Shown: positions 51,043 through 60,559, numbered from the stretch's first letter. The stretch is DNA of 64,000 nucleotides from Catenulispora sp. MAP5-51 (GCF_041261205.1 NZ_JBGCCH010000022.1:62001-126000), one strand, 5' to 3'. Translations and numbers: made by a program. Notes: generated from the sequence alone by a model not told the origin.

Positions 51043-53373
51043 ATGATTCACAGGTCATTTGATCGGGCAGCAGTCGGCACGGGGGGACATGATCAGGTCC
51101 TGTCGTCAGCGGACATCGAAGGACTCCCGTTCCAGCTCATCTACGGGAGCCTGGCTTCAGGGGCGGAAGCAGAACTCTGTGACACCTCCAGCGACGAGGT
51201 CCTCTTCGTCCTGTCCGGCACGGGGAACCTGACCGAATCATCTGGCCGCTTTCACCCGCTCTCACCCGGCGACGCCGTTCACGTCGCGCGCGAGTCAGGG
51301 TGCGTACTTCGCGCAGAAGACACCGATGCAGTGGACTTCGTGCGCGCGACATGGGACAGATCGGCCACCACGCAGGCGGCATGCGGGGTGCGTACGTTTG
51401 ATCGCGCCGCGATGGACTGGGCGTACGAGATGCGTATCCAGCATCTCTTTGACGAGGCGGACATCCCCGGCCTGCCGTTCGGCAGTGTCTTCGGCTCGGT
51501 GGACCCTCACACGACGTCGAAGTACCACCGCCAGCAGGATGGCGAGATCTTCCTGGCCCTCGGCGGCCGCGCCGAGATCCGGTCGGGCGCGGCATCGATC
51601 GAGATCGGGGCCGGCGACCTGGTGTACTTGACGCCCTTCGACGTCCACGGAATTCGCAATACGGCCGACGAGCCTTTCAACCTGGTGTCGATCTACTGGG
51701 ACGACAGCGACACCGCCGCCGCACGACTGGCCGCTCATCCCCCTCGGCTCGACGTCCCCCACCGGGTCGTGGTCAGCTGCCCGCCTCCGACGCCTAACGG
51801 AGACCTGCATCTCGGACATTTGGCCGGTCCCTACCTGCGCGCTGACATGTTCGCGCGCGCCCTGCGCACCATGGGCACAGACGTCGCGCTGGTGACGGGT
51901 ACCGATGACCACCAGTCTTACGTCGCCACCGAGGCACTGCGCGGCGGGGTCGATACCACGGACCTGGCCGTCGAGGCCGGAGACCGTGTTCTCGCCACTT
52001 TGACCCGGGCCGGCTACACCGCCACGTCCGTCTACCGCCCACTCACGGACGAAGGCTTGCAGGAGCGGATACGAACCCGTTTCGCAGCCCTCGCCGCGTC
52101 CCCTGCGACAAGCTTCAGGTCGGTTCGGACGCCTTGGTGCGCGTCGTGCGGTTGTTCCCTCTATCAATCCTTCGCGGCCGGAAACTGCCCGCACTGTGGC
52201 CAACGATGCGTCGGCGAGATCTGCGAAGCCTGTGGCATGCCCAACGACGCGCGCGATCTCCTCGATCTCGCCTGCGCTCTGTGCGGAGCCGCCCCGATGT
52301 TCCGTGAGGAACCGGCGTTGCTGCTCGACCTGAACGTCTTCGCCGAGGATCTGCGCGATCACCTCGCCGGCCTGGAAGGTGGGAGCGGCCTGAGACTGCT
52401 GGCCAGGCAGCTCGTCGACGCGGGGCTCGGACCGTACCGGATCAGCCGCTCATCGACGTGGGGCATCGCCCTCGATGGCGATCTGTCGGGCCAGGTCGTC
52501 GATCCCTGGGCGGAGTTGGCACTCACCCACCTCGACCAGGCGGCGAGCGTCGACCGTGCCGGGGCCTGGGCCGAGTCCGAGTCCGGGTCCGGGTCCGGAC
52601 CCGGATCAGTGACTTTCCTGGGCTACGACAACAGCTTCTATTACGGCGTCCTCATGCCCGCGTTGGCCTTGGCGACAGGGGCCGAGGACGCGTTGCCGCA
52701 CGGCTACGTGGTCAACCGTTTTCTTCACCTCGACGGTGAGAAATTCTCGACCAGCCAAGGCCACGCCGTGTGGGCCGACGACGCGCTGGCGAAGGTTCCG
52801 GCCGACGCCGTCCGCTTGGCGCTCCTGCGCGAGGCGCCCGAGGAAGCCGTGGTCGACATCACCGTGGCGCGAGCGAACGCCCTGCACGATCCGCTGTTGG
52901 ACGAGATCCGGGAGTGGATCGACGGGTTCGCCGAGCTTCCCGGCGCCGGCGCGATCCCCAGTACCGGCGCGTGGTCTGTGGCCCATCGTGAGTTCTATCG
53001 CGGTGTCTGCCTTCTCACGACGCGTCTGGATGGCTTTCTGGCGGTTGACGCGTTCAGCAGCACCGCCTATGTCGAGACGTTGGAATCGTTCGTACGCGGT
53101 GCGAAACGGTTCCGGAATGCTGAACGGACGCGGCGTCTGCTGGTCGACAAACAGGAGGAGGCGCGTACCAGCGTGGCGTTGGAGTATCTCGCCGCGAAGG
53201 CCTTCGCAGCTCTTTGCTATCCCGTCATGCCGTCGTTCGGGGAGCGGGCATGGCAGGGCCTGGGTCTGCCAGGCGTGCCTGTCCGCCAACAGGCGTGGTC
53301 GTTCATCCCAGCCGGAACACATGCCGACCTGGCCTCGGCACGAGAGCTCGCCGCGCAGTGGCCGAAGTCTTGA
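51043..53373 (+). CDS. Bicupin-methionyl-tRNA-synthetase-like fusion (hydrazine synthetase type)
   Basis: 776 residues. Two cupin domains (about 15-105 and 125-225) precede a class I synthetase domain (240-776). The second cupin keeps likely metal ligands His156/His162, Glu168 and His202; the first has lost them. The synthetase shows HLGH (256-259), a cysteine-rich zinc region (Cys366-Cys414) and KFSTS (567-571), but lacks a tRNA-binding C-terminal module. This is the architecture of Spb40-type enzymes, which join N-hydroxylysine and an amino acid through an ester and rearrange it to an N-N bond. The flanking N-hydroxylase supports this. Confidence 0.87.
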   Translation: MIHRSFDRAAVGTGGHDQVLSSADIEGLPFQLIYGSLASGAEAELCDTSSDEVLFVLSGTGNLTESSGRFHPLSPGDAVHVARESGCVLRAEDTDAVDFVRATWDRSATTQAACGVRTFDRAAMDWAYEMRIQHLFDEADIPGLPFGSVFGSVDPHTTSKYHRQQDGEIFLALGGRAEIRSGAASIEIGAGDLVYLTPFDVHGIRNTADEPFNLVSIYWDDSDTAAARLAAHPPRLDVPHRVVVSCPPPTPNGDLHLGHLAGPYLRADMFARALRTMGTDVALVTGTDDHQSYVATEALRGGVDTTDLAVEAGDRVLATLTRAGYTATSVYRPLTDEGLQERIRTRFAALAASPATSFRSVRTPWCASCGCSLYQSFAAGNCPHCGQRCVGEICEACGMPNDARDLLDLACALCGAAPMFREEPALLLDLNVFAEDLRDHLAGLEGGSGLRLLARQLVDAGLGPYRISRSSTWGIALDGDLSGQVVDPWAELALTHLDQAASVDRAGAWAESESGSGSGPGSVTFLGYDNSFYYGVLMPALALATGAEDALPHGYVVNRFLHLDGEKFSTSQGHAVWADDALAKVPADAVRLALLREAPEEAVVDITVARANALHDPLLDEIREWIDGFAELPGAGAIPSTGAWSVAHREFYRGVCLLTTRLDGFLAVDAFSSTAYVETLESFVRGAKRFRNAERTRRLLVDKQEEARTSVALEYLAAKAFAALCYPVMPSFGERAWQGLGLPGVPVRQQAWSFIPAGTHADLASARELAAQWPKS

Positions 53374-53389
53374 TGAGAAGGCGGGGACC

Positions 53390-54484
53390 ATGAAGTCGGG
53401 GGGCGGGAGCGGCCGGACCGATGTGACGGCTGAGTACGTGGTCGTGGGGGCGGGGATCACCGGGGCGTCCATCGCGGCGCATCTCGCCGGCCGCGGCGCC
53501 CCGCCGCTCATTCTGGAAGCGGGGCAGCCGGGTTGTGGTGCTACCCGTGTTTCGGGCGGAATGGTGCGTGGATACGATCCCGATCCCACCACCGCCGAGC
53601 TGGCGAGCAGCAGCATCGCACGTTACGCGGAACCCTCCGGATGGAACACCGGTGTCGCGCCGCTGCATCGGGTCGGCGCTGTGACTCTGGCCTGGCTCGA
53701 CCAGTCCGAGGATCTGCGCCGGGCGCAGGGCGAACTGCGCGCGGCTTCCGGCCTGGACGCGCATGTCGTCAGTGACGCCGGCGGGTCGGAGGTGGCCGGG
53801 GTGCGGCTGGCGGGGGCCGTCGCGCTCGTCGAACCGACGGCCGGCTATGTCGATCCGGTGTCAGTGACGCGGCTGTTCGTGCGGCAGGCGGTTCGAGACG
53901 GATCCAGGCTGATGACGGGCACCCGGCTCGAAGCGGTTTCCGGGACGGGCGGCAGGATTCTGCTTCGCTGCGCCGGGCTCACCGTCCGTGCGCGCATCGT
54001 CGTCCTGGCGCTCGGTGGTTGGACCAGTCGGCCACCGAGCGGTGTCCACGTGGTCGGAGCGCTGATCGGCACACGATCGATTCAGGCCTGTGTGATACGC
54101 CGCCCGATCGGCGTTCCGCCGCACACCACGTTCGTGGATCTGCGTACCGGGTGCTATGGGAGGCCGATGACGGGACGCCGGTCTCTGATCGGTTTCCCGC
54201 TCACGGTCTGGGGTGTGGATCCCGATTCGGACCCGGCGGCCGACATCGGCCACCATCGACGCACTTTGGAGGAGGTTCGGCGCTTTCTGCCCTGGGTCCC
54301 CCGAGGGCAGACCGTTCGGCTGGTCCGTTCGTTCGACGGCTACTGCGACAAGGCCGATCTGTTGCTGCGCACCCGGTCTCCCGGCGTGTGGTCCGTCAGG
54401 GTCGGCAACGGAGGCGGCGTACGTGTCGCGCCGGAGTTGGGCAGGAGGGTTGCCGAGCAACTGCTGGCGCGCCCTGACGCTTGA
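53390..54484 (+). CDS. FAD-dependent D-amino-acid-oxidase-like oxidoreductase
   Basis: 364 residues from the ATG at 53390, 16 bp after the synthetase stop. The dinucleotide motif is VVVGAGITGASIAAHLAGRG (residues 17-36), and the C-terminal FAD segment is VRVGNGGGVRVAPELGRRVA. It is of the DAO/GlyOx type. In known N-N pathways an enzyme of this class oxidises the lysine-hydrazine intermediate and releases hydrazinoacetate. The same role is inferred here from gene order. Confidence 0.87.
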   Translation: MKSGGGSGRTDVTAEYVVVGAGITGASIAAHLAGRGAPPLILEAGQPGCGATRVSGGMVRGYDPDPTTAELASSSIARYAEPSGWNTGVAPLHRVGAVTLAWLDQSEDLRRAQGELRAASGLDAHVVSDAGGSEVAGVRLAGAVALVEPTAGYVDPVSVTRLFVRQAVRDGSRLMTGTRLEAVSGTGGRILLRCAGLTVRARIVVLALGGWTSRPPSGVHVVGALIGTRSIQACVIRRPIGVPPHTTFVDLRTGCYGRPMTGRRSLIGFPLTVWGVDPDSDPAADIGHHRRTLEEVRRFLPWVPRGQTVRLVRSFDGYCDKADLLLRTRSPGVWSVRVGNGGGVRVAPELGRRVAEQLLARPDA

Positions 54485-54515
54485 GAACGCAGAATCGCAC
54501 GAGGGAGGGTGATGT

Positions 54516-55829
54516 ATGCGTGCGAAATGCTACGACCTGGTGGGGATCGGATTCGGTCCAGCGAATATCGCACTCGCGATCGCTCTGGAGGAAGCCCTCG
54601 AGACCGACCCCGCCCTGACGGCGGTATCGGCACGGTTCGTCGAAGCCGACGAGGATCCCGTGTGGCAGGGCGGCATGCTGCTCGACGGCTCCAACATCCA
54701 GAACAATCCCATCCGGGACCTGGTCACCTTGCGCAATCCTCGGAGCCGCTACAGCTTCATCAACTACCTGCACAAGTGCGGGCGCCTGCTGGAGCACCTC
54801 AACCTGCCTGGGGAGTTCCCCCTGCGCAAGGAGTACGCGCAGTACATCGCCTGGGTTCGACACCACTTCGACGACCTCGTCGACTACGGCCACCGTGTGG
54901 TGAGCATCGAGGTCGTCGAGCACGAGGACGCTCCGGCCTACCAGGTCCTGACCGAACGCGGGCTGCGGCTTCTGGGCCGAACGCTGGTCATCGGCACCGG
55001 TCGGGCACCCCATATCCCCGTCCCCTTCGACGAGCTGAGGGACGACCGCGTGTTCCATGCCGGGGACTACCTCTACCGACTCGCGGATCGAGCCGCGGAG
55101 CCCGGGACGGTTGTCGTCGTCGGCGGAAGCCAGAGTGCCGTGGAGATCACCCTGGACCTCACCCGGCGCTTTCCGGCCGCCCGGATCCACAACTACACGC
55201 GGTCTTTCGGTTTGAAGCTCAAGGACACCAGCCCGTTCAGTGAGGAGGCGTTCTTCCCGAGCTTCACCGACTACTACTTCCGTGCTTCGCGGGTCAGCAA
55301 GACGAACCTGGACGCCTACCTGCGGCCGACGAACTACTCGTCCATCGACGCCGACGTCCTGCACGAGCTCTACCTCCAGTGTTATGAGCAGCAACTGGAC
55401 GGCCGGCAGCGGGTGTTCGTCCACACCAACCGCCAGGTGATCGATGTCGCCGCCACCCCGGGCTCGGTCTGCCTGACAGTCGCGGAAGTCCACACCGGCG
55501 AACGGGAGGAGTTGGAGACAGACCTGGTCGTCCTGGCAACCGGGTTCCTGGACATCGGTCCGGGGCCCGGCCGGGAACCGGTTCCGGCTTTGATGTCCGG
55601 ACTGGCCGGGCGCCTTCAGTTCGACGACGCCGGCTACCTGGCGATCGACGAGGGATACCGGGTCCTTCCGGCAGACGACGGCCTGCCTCCCCTGTTCCTC
55701 AACGGATTGTGCGAGACCACGCATGGAATCGGCGACGCGGGTTCCTTCAGCCTGCTGTCGCTGCGCGCCGCCGTACTGGGCGAGCGGGTTCGGATGCTCG
55801 CCGCCCAGCCGCAGCACAGCTCGACATGA
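54516..55829 (+). CDS. L-lysine/L-ornithine N-monooxygenase
   Basis: 437 residues, with GAGGGAGGG before the ATG. FAD motif GIGFGPANIALAIA (10-23), substrate/FAD contact QNNPIRDLVTLRNPRSRYSF, NADPH motif VVVGGSQSAVE and the ATGF end (LVVLATGFLDIG) identify the SidA/IucD family. It hydroxylates the side-chain amine of lysine or ornithine. Neighbouring enzymes argue for a hydrazine pathway, where lysine is the usual substrate; no siderophore synthetase is present. The stop overlaps a small ORF as ATGA. Confidence 0.92.
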   Translation: MRAKCYDLVGIGFGPANIALAIALEEALETDPALTAVSARFVEADEDPVWQGGMLLDGSNIQNNPIRDLVTLRNPRSRYSFINYLHKCGRLLEHLNLPGEFPLRKEYAQYIAWVRHHFDDLVDYGHRVVSIEVVEHEDAPAYQVLTERGLRLLGRTLVIGTGRAPHIPVPFDELRDDRVFHAGDYLYRLADRAAEPGTVVVVGGSQSAVEITLDLTRRFPAARIHNYTRSFGLKLKDTSPFSEEAFFPSFTDYYFRASRVSKTNLDAYLRPTNYSSIDADVLHELYLQCYEQQLDGRQRVFVHTNRQVIDVAATPGSVCLTVAEVHTGEREELETDLVVLATGFLDIGPGPGREPVPALMSGLAGRLQFDDAGYLAIDEGYRVLPADDGLPPLFLNGLCETTHGIGDAGSFSLLSLRAAVLGERVRMLAAQPQHSST

Positions 55830-55966
55830 TCACGTGCAGTGGGTCGACACCGATGACCGCACTGACGAAGCCACCGGCACTACGACGCCACCGCGTCGAA
55901 GTCATCAATCCGACCGGGGATCCACTCCGGTCCGCGTTCGTCGGCTCGGATCCGACCATCCCGTGA
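55826..55966 (+). CDS. Small ORF between the N-hydroxylase and the amidinotransferase
   Basis: 46 codons from an ATG that overlaps the preceding stop (ATGA); a second in-frame ATG at 55853 would give 37. The product is basic in the middle (PPALRRHRVEVINPTGDPLR) and ends SAFVGSDPTIP. Its stop is 10 bp from the next ATG, and that gene's GAGGAG site overlaps the stop. It could be a real coupled peptide or only a spacer that keeps ribosomes moving. Confidence 0.45.
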   Translation: MITCSGSTPMTALTKPPALRRHRVEVINPTGDPLRSAFVGSDPTIP

Positions 55967-55976
55967 GGAGCGAACC

Positions 55977-58295
55977 ATGTCAGCTGTGAGTTCCCATACC
56001 GAGTGGCAGCCGCTGGAGGAAGTCGTCGTCGGCGATCCCGCGGGGGCGATGATCCCGTCGTGGACCACCATCGAGCGCACCACCGTTCCCCCCGGTTCGG
56101 AGTCGCTCGACGCCACCATCGGCCGGCCCGGCACCCCGTACCGTGCCGAGCTGGTCGAGGCGGCGCAGCGCTGTGTGGAGGAGTTCACCGGCATCCTGAA
56201 GGACGCCGGCGTAGCCGTTCGCCGACCCCGACCGACGGACTTCGCCGCGGGGTTCTCGACTCCCGGGTGGTCCGCGGCGCACGGCTGGTCGTGCGCCAAT
56301 CCGCGGGACGTCTTCCTCGTGATCGGCGAGGAGATCATCGAGGCGCCGATGCCGGACCGGGCACGGCACTACGAGACGTGGGCCTACCGTTCTCTGCTCA
56401 AGGAGTACTTCAACGACGGCGCCCGATGGGTCGCCGCTCCGCGCCCACAGTTGCTCGACGACCTGTACCGCCCAGGCTACGAGGTGCCCGCCGAGGGCGA
56501 ACCGCACCAGTGGGGCCTGACCGACTTCGAGCCCGTGTTCGATGCCGCCGACGTCGTACGCTGCGGCCGGGACATCTTCATCGAGGCCAGCCAGGTGACC
56601 AACGCCCCGGGAATCGCCTGGCTCCGCCGCCATCTCGGGGACGCCTACCGCGTCCACGAGGTGCGTCCGCGCTACCGGCGGCAGATGCACATCGACACGT
56701 CCCTGGTCCCGCTGGCACCGGGCAAAGTCATGGTCAACCCCGAGTTCCTCGATCCCGACGATCTTCCCGAGGTGTTCAGCACATGGGACGTCCTGATCGC
56801 GCCGGAGCCGGTCGTGACGCCAAAGACCGCGCAGGGTGTCATGAGCCGGTGGAGCGCCATCAACGTTCTGTCTTTGGACGAGCGGCGAGTGGTCGTCGAG
56901 CGGAACCAGATCGGTCTGGCCAAGGCCCTCGAGGAATGGGGGTTCGAGCCGATCCTGTGCTCGTTCGAGGACTACACGCTTTTCGGCGGATCGTTCCACT
57001 GCGCCACGCTGGACGTTCGCAGGAGCGGGACGTGCGAGTCGTACTTCGACGAACCCAGACGTGGATCCGCACGCGCGGTGAGCGCTCCCGGCTCGGCGGA
57101 CACCGAGCGCCTGATCGGCCTGACCGAGGAGCACAGCGCCCACAACTACCACCCGCTGCCGGTGGTGATCGCCGAGGCCGAGGGCGCCTGGGTGACCGAC
57201 GTCGACGGCAACCGCTACCTGGACATGCTCGCCGGATACTCGTCGCTGAACTTCGGGCACCGCAACCCCGCGGTGCTCGCCGCGGCCCGCGAGCAGTTGT
57301 CCCGGCTGACGCTGACCTCCCGGGCGTTCCACCACGAGGTGTTCGGGCCCTTCGTCCAGGAGCTGTCACAGCTGTGCGGAAAGGACGCGGCGCTGCCGAT
57401 GAACTCCGGCACCGAGGCGGTCGAGACCGCGTTGAAGGCCGCGCGCAAGTGGGGGTACCAGGTCAAGGGCGTCCCGCAGGACCGCGCGCAGATCATCACC
57501 TGCGAGGGGAACTTCCACGGCCGGACGCTCTCGGTCGTGTCGTTCTCCACCGATCCGGAGGCACGCGAGGAGTTCGGGCCGTTCACGCCCGGCTTCGTGT
57601 CGGTACCCTACGGCGACGCCTCCGCGATCGAGTCGGCGATCACCGATGACACCGTCGCGGTGCTGCTCGAGCCGATCCAGGGCGAGGCGGGCGTGCTGGT
57701 ACCGCCGGCCGGCTACCTGAGTGCGGTCCGCGCGATCTGCACACGCCGCGGCATTCTGTTCATCGCCGACGAGATCCAGTCAGGCCTCGGTCGCACCGGC
57801 GAGACGTTCGCGTGCGACGTCGAGTCGGTCGTGCCGGACATCTACCTGCTGGGCAAAGCACTCGGCGGCGGCGTCCTGCCGGTGTCGGCGGTGGTGGCGG
57901 ACCGCGACGTCCTCGGGGTGTTCAAGCCCGGCGAGCACGGGTCGACGTTCGGCGGCAATCCGCTGGCGTGTGCGGTCGGACGCGCGGTCATCGGGCTGGT
58001 GCGGACCGGCGAATACCAGGAGCCCTCCCGCACGCTGGGAATTCGGATGCACTCGCTGCTGAACGAGCTGCCGTCGTCCGCCATCCGGGAGGTCCGCGGC
58101 CGCGGCCTGTGGGCCGGGGTCGAGATCGACCCGTCATGCGGTACCGGTCGGCAGGTGTCCGAACGGCTGATGGCCCGGGGTGTGCTGGCGAAGGACACGC
58201 AAGGCGTGGCGATCCGCATGTCACCGCCGCTGGTCGTGACGTCCGAGGAGATCGACTGGGCGGTGACGCAGTTGCGGGAGGCGTTGCGCATTTAG
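55977..58295 (+). CDS. Fusion of glycine-type amidinotransferase and ornithine-type aminotransferase
   Basis: 772 residues. Residues 1-350 form an arginine:amine amidinotransferase with the full catalytic set: Asp199 (RCGRDIFIE), His238 (RRQMHID) and the nucleophile Cys342 (GGSFHCATLDVRR). After a 30-residue linker, residues 385-772 form a class III aminotransferase with FNSGTE-like phosphate contacts (MNSGTEAVETALKAA), Asp598 (IADEIQSGLGRTG) and PLP Lys627 (YLLGKALGGG), closest to RocD. The first half moves the guanidine carbon from arginine to an amine and releases ornithine; the second half can oxidise ornithine to the semialdehyde. Confidence 0.9.
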   Translation: MSAVSSHTEWQPLEEVVVGDPAGAMIPSWTTIERTTVPPGSESLDATIGRPGTPYRAELVEAAQRCVEEFTGILKDAGVAVRRPRPTDFAAGFSTPGWSAAHGWSCANPRDVFLVIGEEIIEAPMPDRARHYETWAYRSLLKEYFNDGARWVAAPRPQLLDDLYRPGYEVPAEGEPHQWGLTDFEPVFDAADVVRCGRDIFIEASQVTNAPGIAWLRRHLGDAYRVHEVRPRYRRQMHIDTSLVPLAPGKVMVNPEFLDPDDLPEVFSTWDVLIAPEPVVTPKTAQGVMSRWSAINVLSLDERRVVVERNQIGLAKALEEWGFEPILCSFEDYTLFGGSFHCATLDVRRSGTCESYFDEPRRGSARAVSAPGSADTERLIGLTEEHSAHNYHPLPVVIAEAEGAWVTDVDGNRYLDMLAGYSSLNFGHRNPAVLAAAREQLSRLTLTSRAFHHEVFGPFVQELSQLCGKDAALPMNSGTEAVETALKAARKWGYQVKGVPQDRAQIITCEGNFHGRTLSVVSFSTDPEAREEFGPFTPGFVSVPYGDASAIESAITDDTVAVLLEPIQGEAGVLVPPAGYLSAVRAICTRRGILFIADEIQSGLGRTGETFACDVESVVPDIYLLGKALGGGVLPVSAVVADRDVLGVFKPGEHGSTFGGNPLACAVGRAVIGLVRTGEYQEPSRTLGIRMHSLLNELPSSAIREVRGRGLWAGVEIDPSCGTGRQVSERLMARGVLAKDTQGVAIRMSPPLVVTSEEIDWAVTQLREALRI

Positions 58296-58350
58296 GCCCG
58301 ACTACCAGCCCCCGTGCGGGCTGTCTGACCGAACCTGTACAAATGACGCC

Positions 58351-60507
58351 ATGAGCAACGCCAGCGCACCGACCGCCAGTCCCTCCCCCGCCCTGCGTGA
58401 GGAGGCCGAGTCGCTGCTGCGGCGGCTGGCCGGGGAGTCGGCGCGGTTGCGGGAGGACCAGTGGACGGCGATTCATGCGCTGGTCGAGGAGCATCGGCGG
58501 GCGTTGGTGGTGCAGCGGACCGGGTGGGGCAAGTCGGCGGTGTACTTCGTCGCCACCGCCTTGCTGCGGGCTCGGGGGGCCGGGCCGACGGTGATTGTTT
58601 CGCCGCTGCTGGCGTTGATGCGCAACCAGATCGAGGCTGCGGAGCGGGCCGGGATTCGGGCTCGGACGATCAACTCGGCGAACCTGCACGAGTGGGAGGA
58701 CATTCAGGCCGAGGTCGCGGCTGGGGAGGTGGATGTGCTGCTGATCTCGCCGGAGCGGCTGAACAATCCCGACTTCCGGGATGAGGTGCTGCCCAAGCTG
58801 GCCTCCGAGGTGGGGCTGCTGGTCGTGGACGAGGCGCACACGGTCAGTGACTGGGGGCACGATTTCCGGCCGGATTATCGGCGGATTCGGACCTTCCTGG
58901 CCGACCTGCCGCCGGGCGTTCCGGTGCTGGCCACGACCGCGACGGCGAACGCCCGGGTGGTGGCCGACGTCGCCGAGCAGCTCGGGACGCACGGCGAGGG
59001 TGACACCGCCGACACGCTGGTGCTGCGCGGGACGCTGGACCGGGAGAGCCTGGCGCTGCACGTGGTGCGGTTGGGCAGTCCCGAGGAGCGGTTCGCGTTC
59101 CTGGCCGAGCAGTTGCCGAAGCTGCCGGGCTCGGGGATCATCTACACCCTGACGGTCGCGGCCACCGATGAAGTCGCGGCGTTCCTGCGCTCGCGCGGGT
59201 TCGAGGTGGCCTCGTACTCGGGGCGGACCGAGGACGCCGAGCGGCGGCAGGCCGAGGCTGATCTGCTGGGGAACCGGATCAAGGCGCTGGTCGCGACGTC
59301 GGCGCTGGGGATGGGGTTCGACAAGCCGGACCTGGGGTTCGTGGTCCATCTCGGTGCGCCGAACTCGCCGATCGCCTACTACCAACAGGTCGGGCGTGCC
59401 GGGCGCGGCGTGGACCACGCCGAGGTGCTGCTGTTGCCCGGCGCCGAGGACCGCGCGATCTGGCAGTACTTCGCCTCGCTGGCCTTCCCGCCCGAGCAGC
59501 AGGTCCGCCAGACGCTGGACGCCCTGGACGCCGCCGGCCGGCCGCTGTCCACGGCGGCGCTGGAGCCGCGGGTGGACCTGCGGCGCTCGCGGTTGGAGAC
59601 GATGCTGAAGGTGCTCGATGTCGACGGGGCCGTGCGCCGCGTGAAGGGCGGCTGGGAGTCGACCGGCCGGAGCTGGCACTACGACGGCGAGCGCTACGCC
59701 CGCGTGGCCGCCGCTCGCGAGGCCGAGCAGCGCTCGATGATCGAATACGAGAGCACCGGCGAGTGCCGCATGACCTTCCTGCGCCGCCAGCTCGACGACC
59801 CGGCCATCGAAGGACCCTGCGGACGCTGCGACAACTGCGCCGGGGCGAAGTACACCGCGAGCGTCAGCGGCGAGGGCGCCGAGGCCGCGCGCGCCGCCCT
59901 GGCCAAGCCCGGTGTGCAGATCGCGGCACGCAAGCTGTGGCCCACGGGGATGTCGGCGCTCGGTGTCGCGCTGACGGGCAAGATCCCGGCGGGCGAGGCC
60001 GCAGAGACCGGCCGTGCGCTGGGGCGGCTGACCGATCTGGGCTGGGGTGCGCGCCTGCGCGACCTGCTCGCCGACGGCACCGCCGACCAGCCGCTGCCAG
60101 CGCCGATGGTGGACGGGATCGTGAAGGTGCTGGCGGCCTGGGATTGGAAGCAGCGTCCGACGGCGGTGGTGTCGATCGGTTCGCACACCCGCCCTGGTCT
60201 GATCGCGGACACGGCGCGCCGGATCGCCGCGATCGGGCGGCTGGAGTATCTGGGTGCGGTGGACCCGGTTGTGACGGCGGCGGCGGGGCAGGCGCGGCGC
60301 GGCAACAGTGCGCAGCGGCTGATGCAGGTGCATGACGCGTTCGCGCTGAGCCCGGCGCTGGCCGAGGCGGTGGCGGCGCATCAGGGTCCGGTCCTGGTGG
60401 TGGACGACCGGGTCGACACCGGTTGGACGATGACGGTCGCGGCGCGGATGCTGCGGCAGGCGGGCGCCGACGAGGTGTTGCCGTTCGCGTTGGCGCTGGA
60501 GGCTTAG
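58351..60507 (+). CDS. recQ: RecQ-family DNA helicase with C-terminal phosphoribosyltransferase-like domain
   Basis: 718 residues. Walker A is QRTGWGKSAVYF, motif II is VVDEAHTVSDWGHDFRPDYR (DEAH) and motif VI is QQVGRAGRG. The RecQ zinc region is CRMTFLRRQ...GPCGRCDNC. The last 180 residues, ending VLVVDDRVDTGWTMTVAA, follow the PRPP-binding pattern of ComF-like phosphoribosyltransferases, a combination known in actinomycete RecQ proteins. It unwinds DNA in repair. It is 55 bp after the biosynthetic operon but is probably not part of it. Confidence 0.88.
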   Translation: MSNASAPTASPSPALREEAESLLRRLAGESARLREDQWTAIHALVEEHRRALVVQRTGWGKSAVYFVATALLRARGAGPTVIVSPLLALMRNQIEAAERAGIRARTINSANLHEWEDIQAEVAAGEVDVLLISPERLNNPDFRDEVLPKLASEVGLLVVDEAHTVSDWGHDFRPDYRRIRTFLADLPPGVPVLATTATANARVVADVAEQLGTHGEGDTADTLVLRGTLDRESLALHVVRLGSPEERFAFLAEQLPKLPGSGIIYTLTVAATDEVAAFLRSRGFEVASYSGRTEDAERRQAEADLLGNRIKALVATSALGMGFDKPDLGFVVHLGAPNSPIAYYQQVGRAGRGVDHAEVLLLPGAEDRAIWQYFASLAFPPEQQVRQTLDALDAAGRPLSTAALEPRVDLRRSRLETMLKVLDVDGAVRRVKGGWESTGRSWHYDGERYARVAAAREAEQRSMIEYESTGECRMTFLRRQLDDPAIEGPCGRCDNCAGAKYTASVSGEGAEAARAALAKPGVQIAARKLWPTGMSALGVALTGKIPAGEAAETGRALGRLTDLGWGARLRDLLADGTADQPLPAPMVDGIVKVLAAWDWKQRPTAVVSIGSHTRPGLIADTARRIAAIGRLEYLGAVDPVVTAAAGQARRGNSAQRLMQVHDAFALSPALAEAVAAHQGPVLVVDDRVDTGWTMTVAARMLRQAGADEVLPFALALEA

Positions 60508-60527
60508 CGCCGACGATTCAACCGTCC

Positions 60528-60559
60528 AGAGCCACCCGCACCATGTGCGAGGTGGCTCT
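60528..60559 (+). terminator. Hairpin terminator after recQ
   Basis: AGAGCCACC-CGCAC-cat-GTGCG-a-GGTGGCTCT: 14 paired bases with one bulge, 21 bp after the recQ stop. Confidence 0.8.

Noticed and set aside
51043-53373. Housekeeping methionyl-tRNA synthetase
   Set aside because: Two N-terminal cupin domains, loss of the tRNA-binding C-terminal module and the neighbouring N-hydroxylase point to the hydrazine-synthetase type.
54516-55829. Siderophore biosynthesis as the role of the N-monooxygenase
   Set aside because: No NIS synthetase, NRPS, acyltransferase or siderophore transporter is nearby; the cupin-MetRS partner fits N-N bond formation better.
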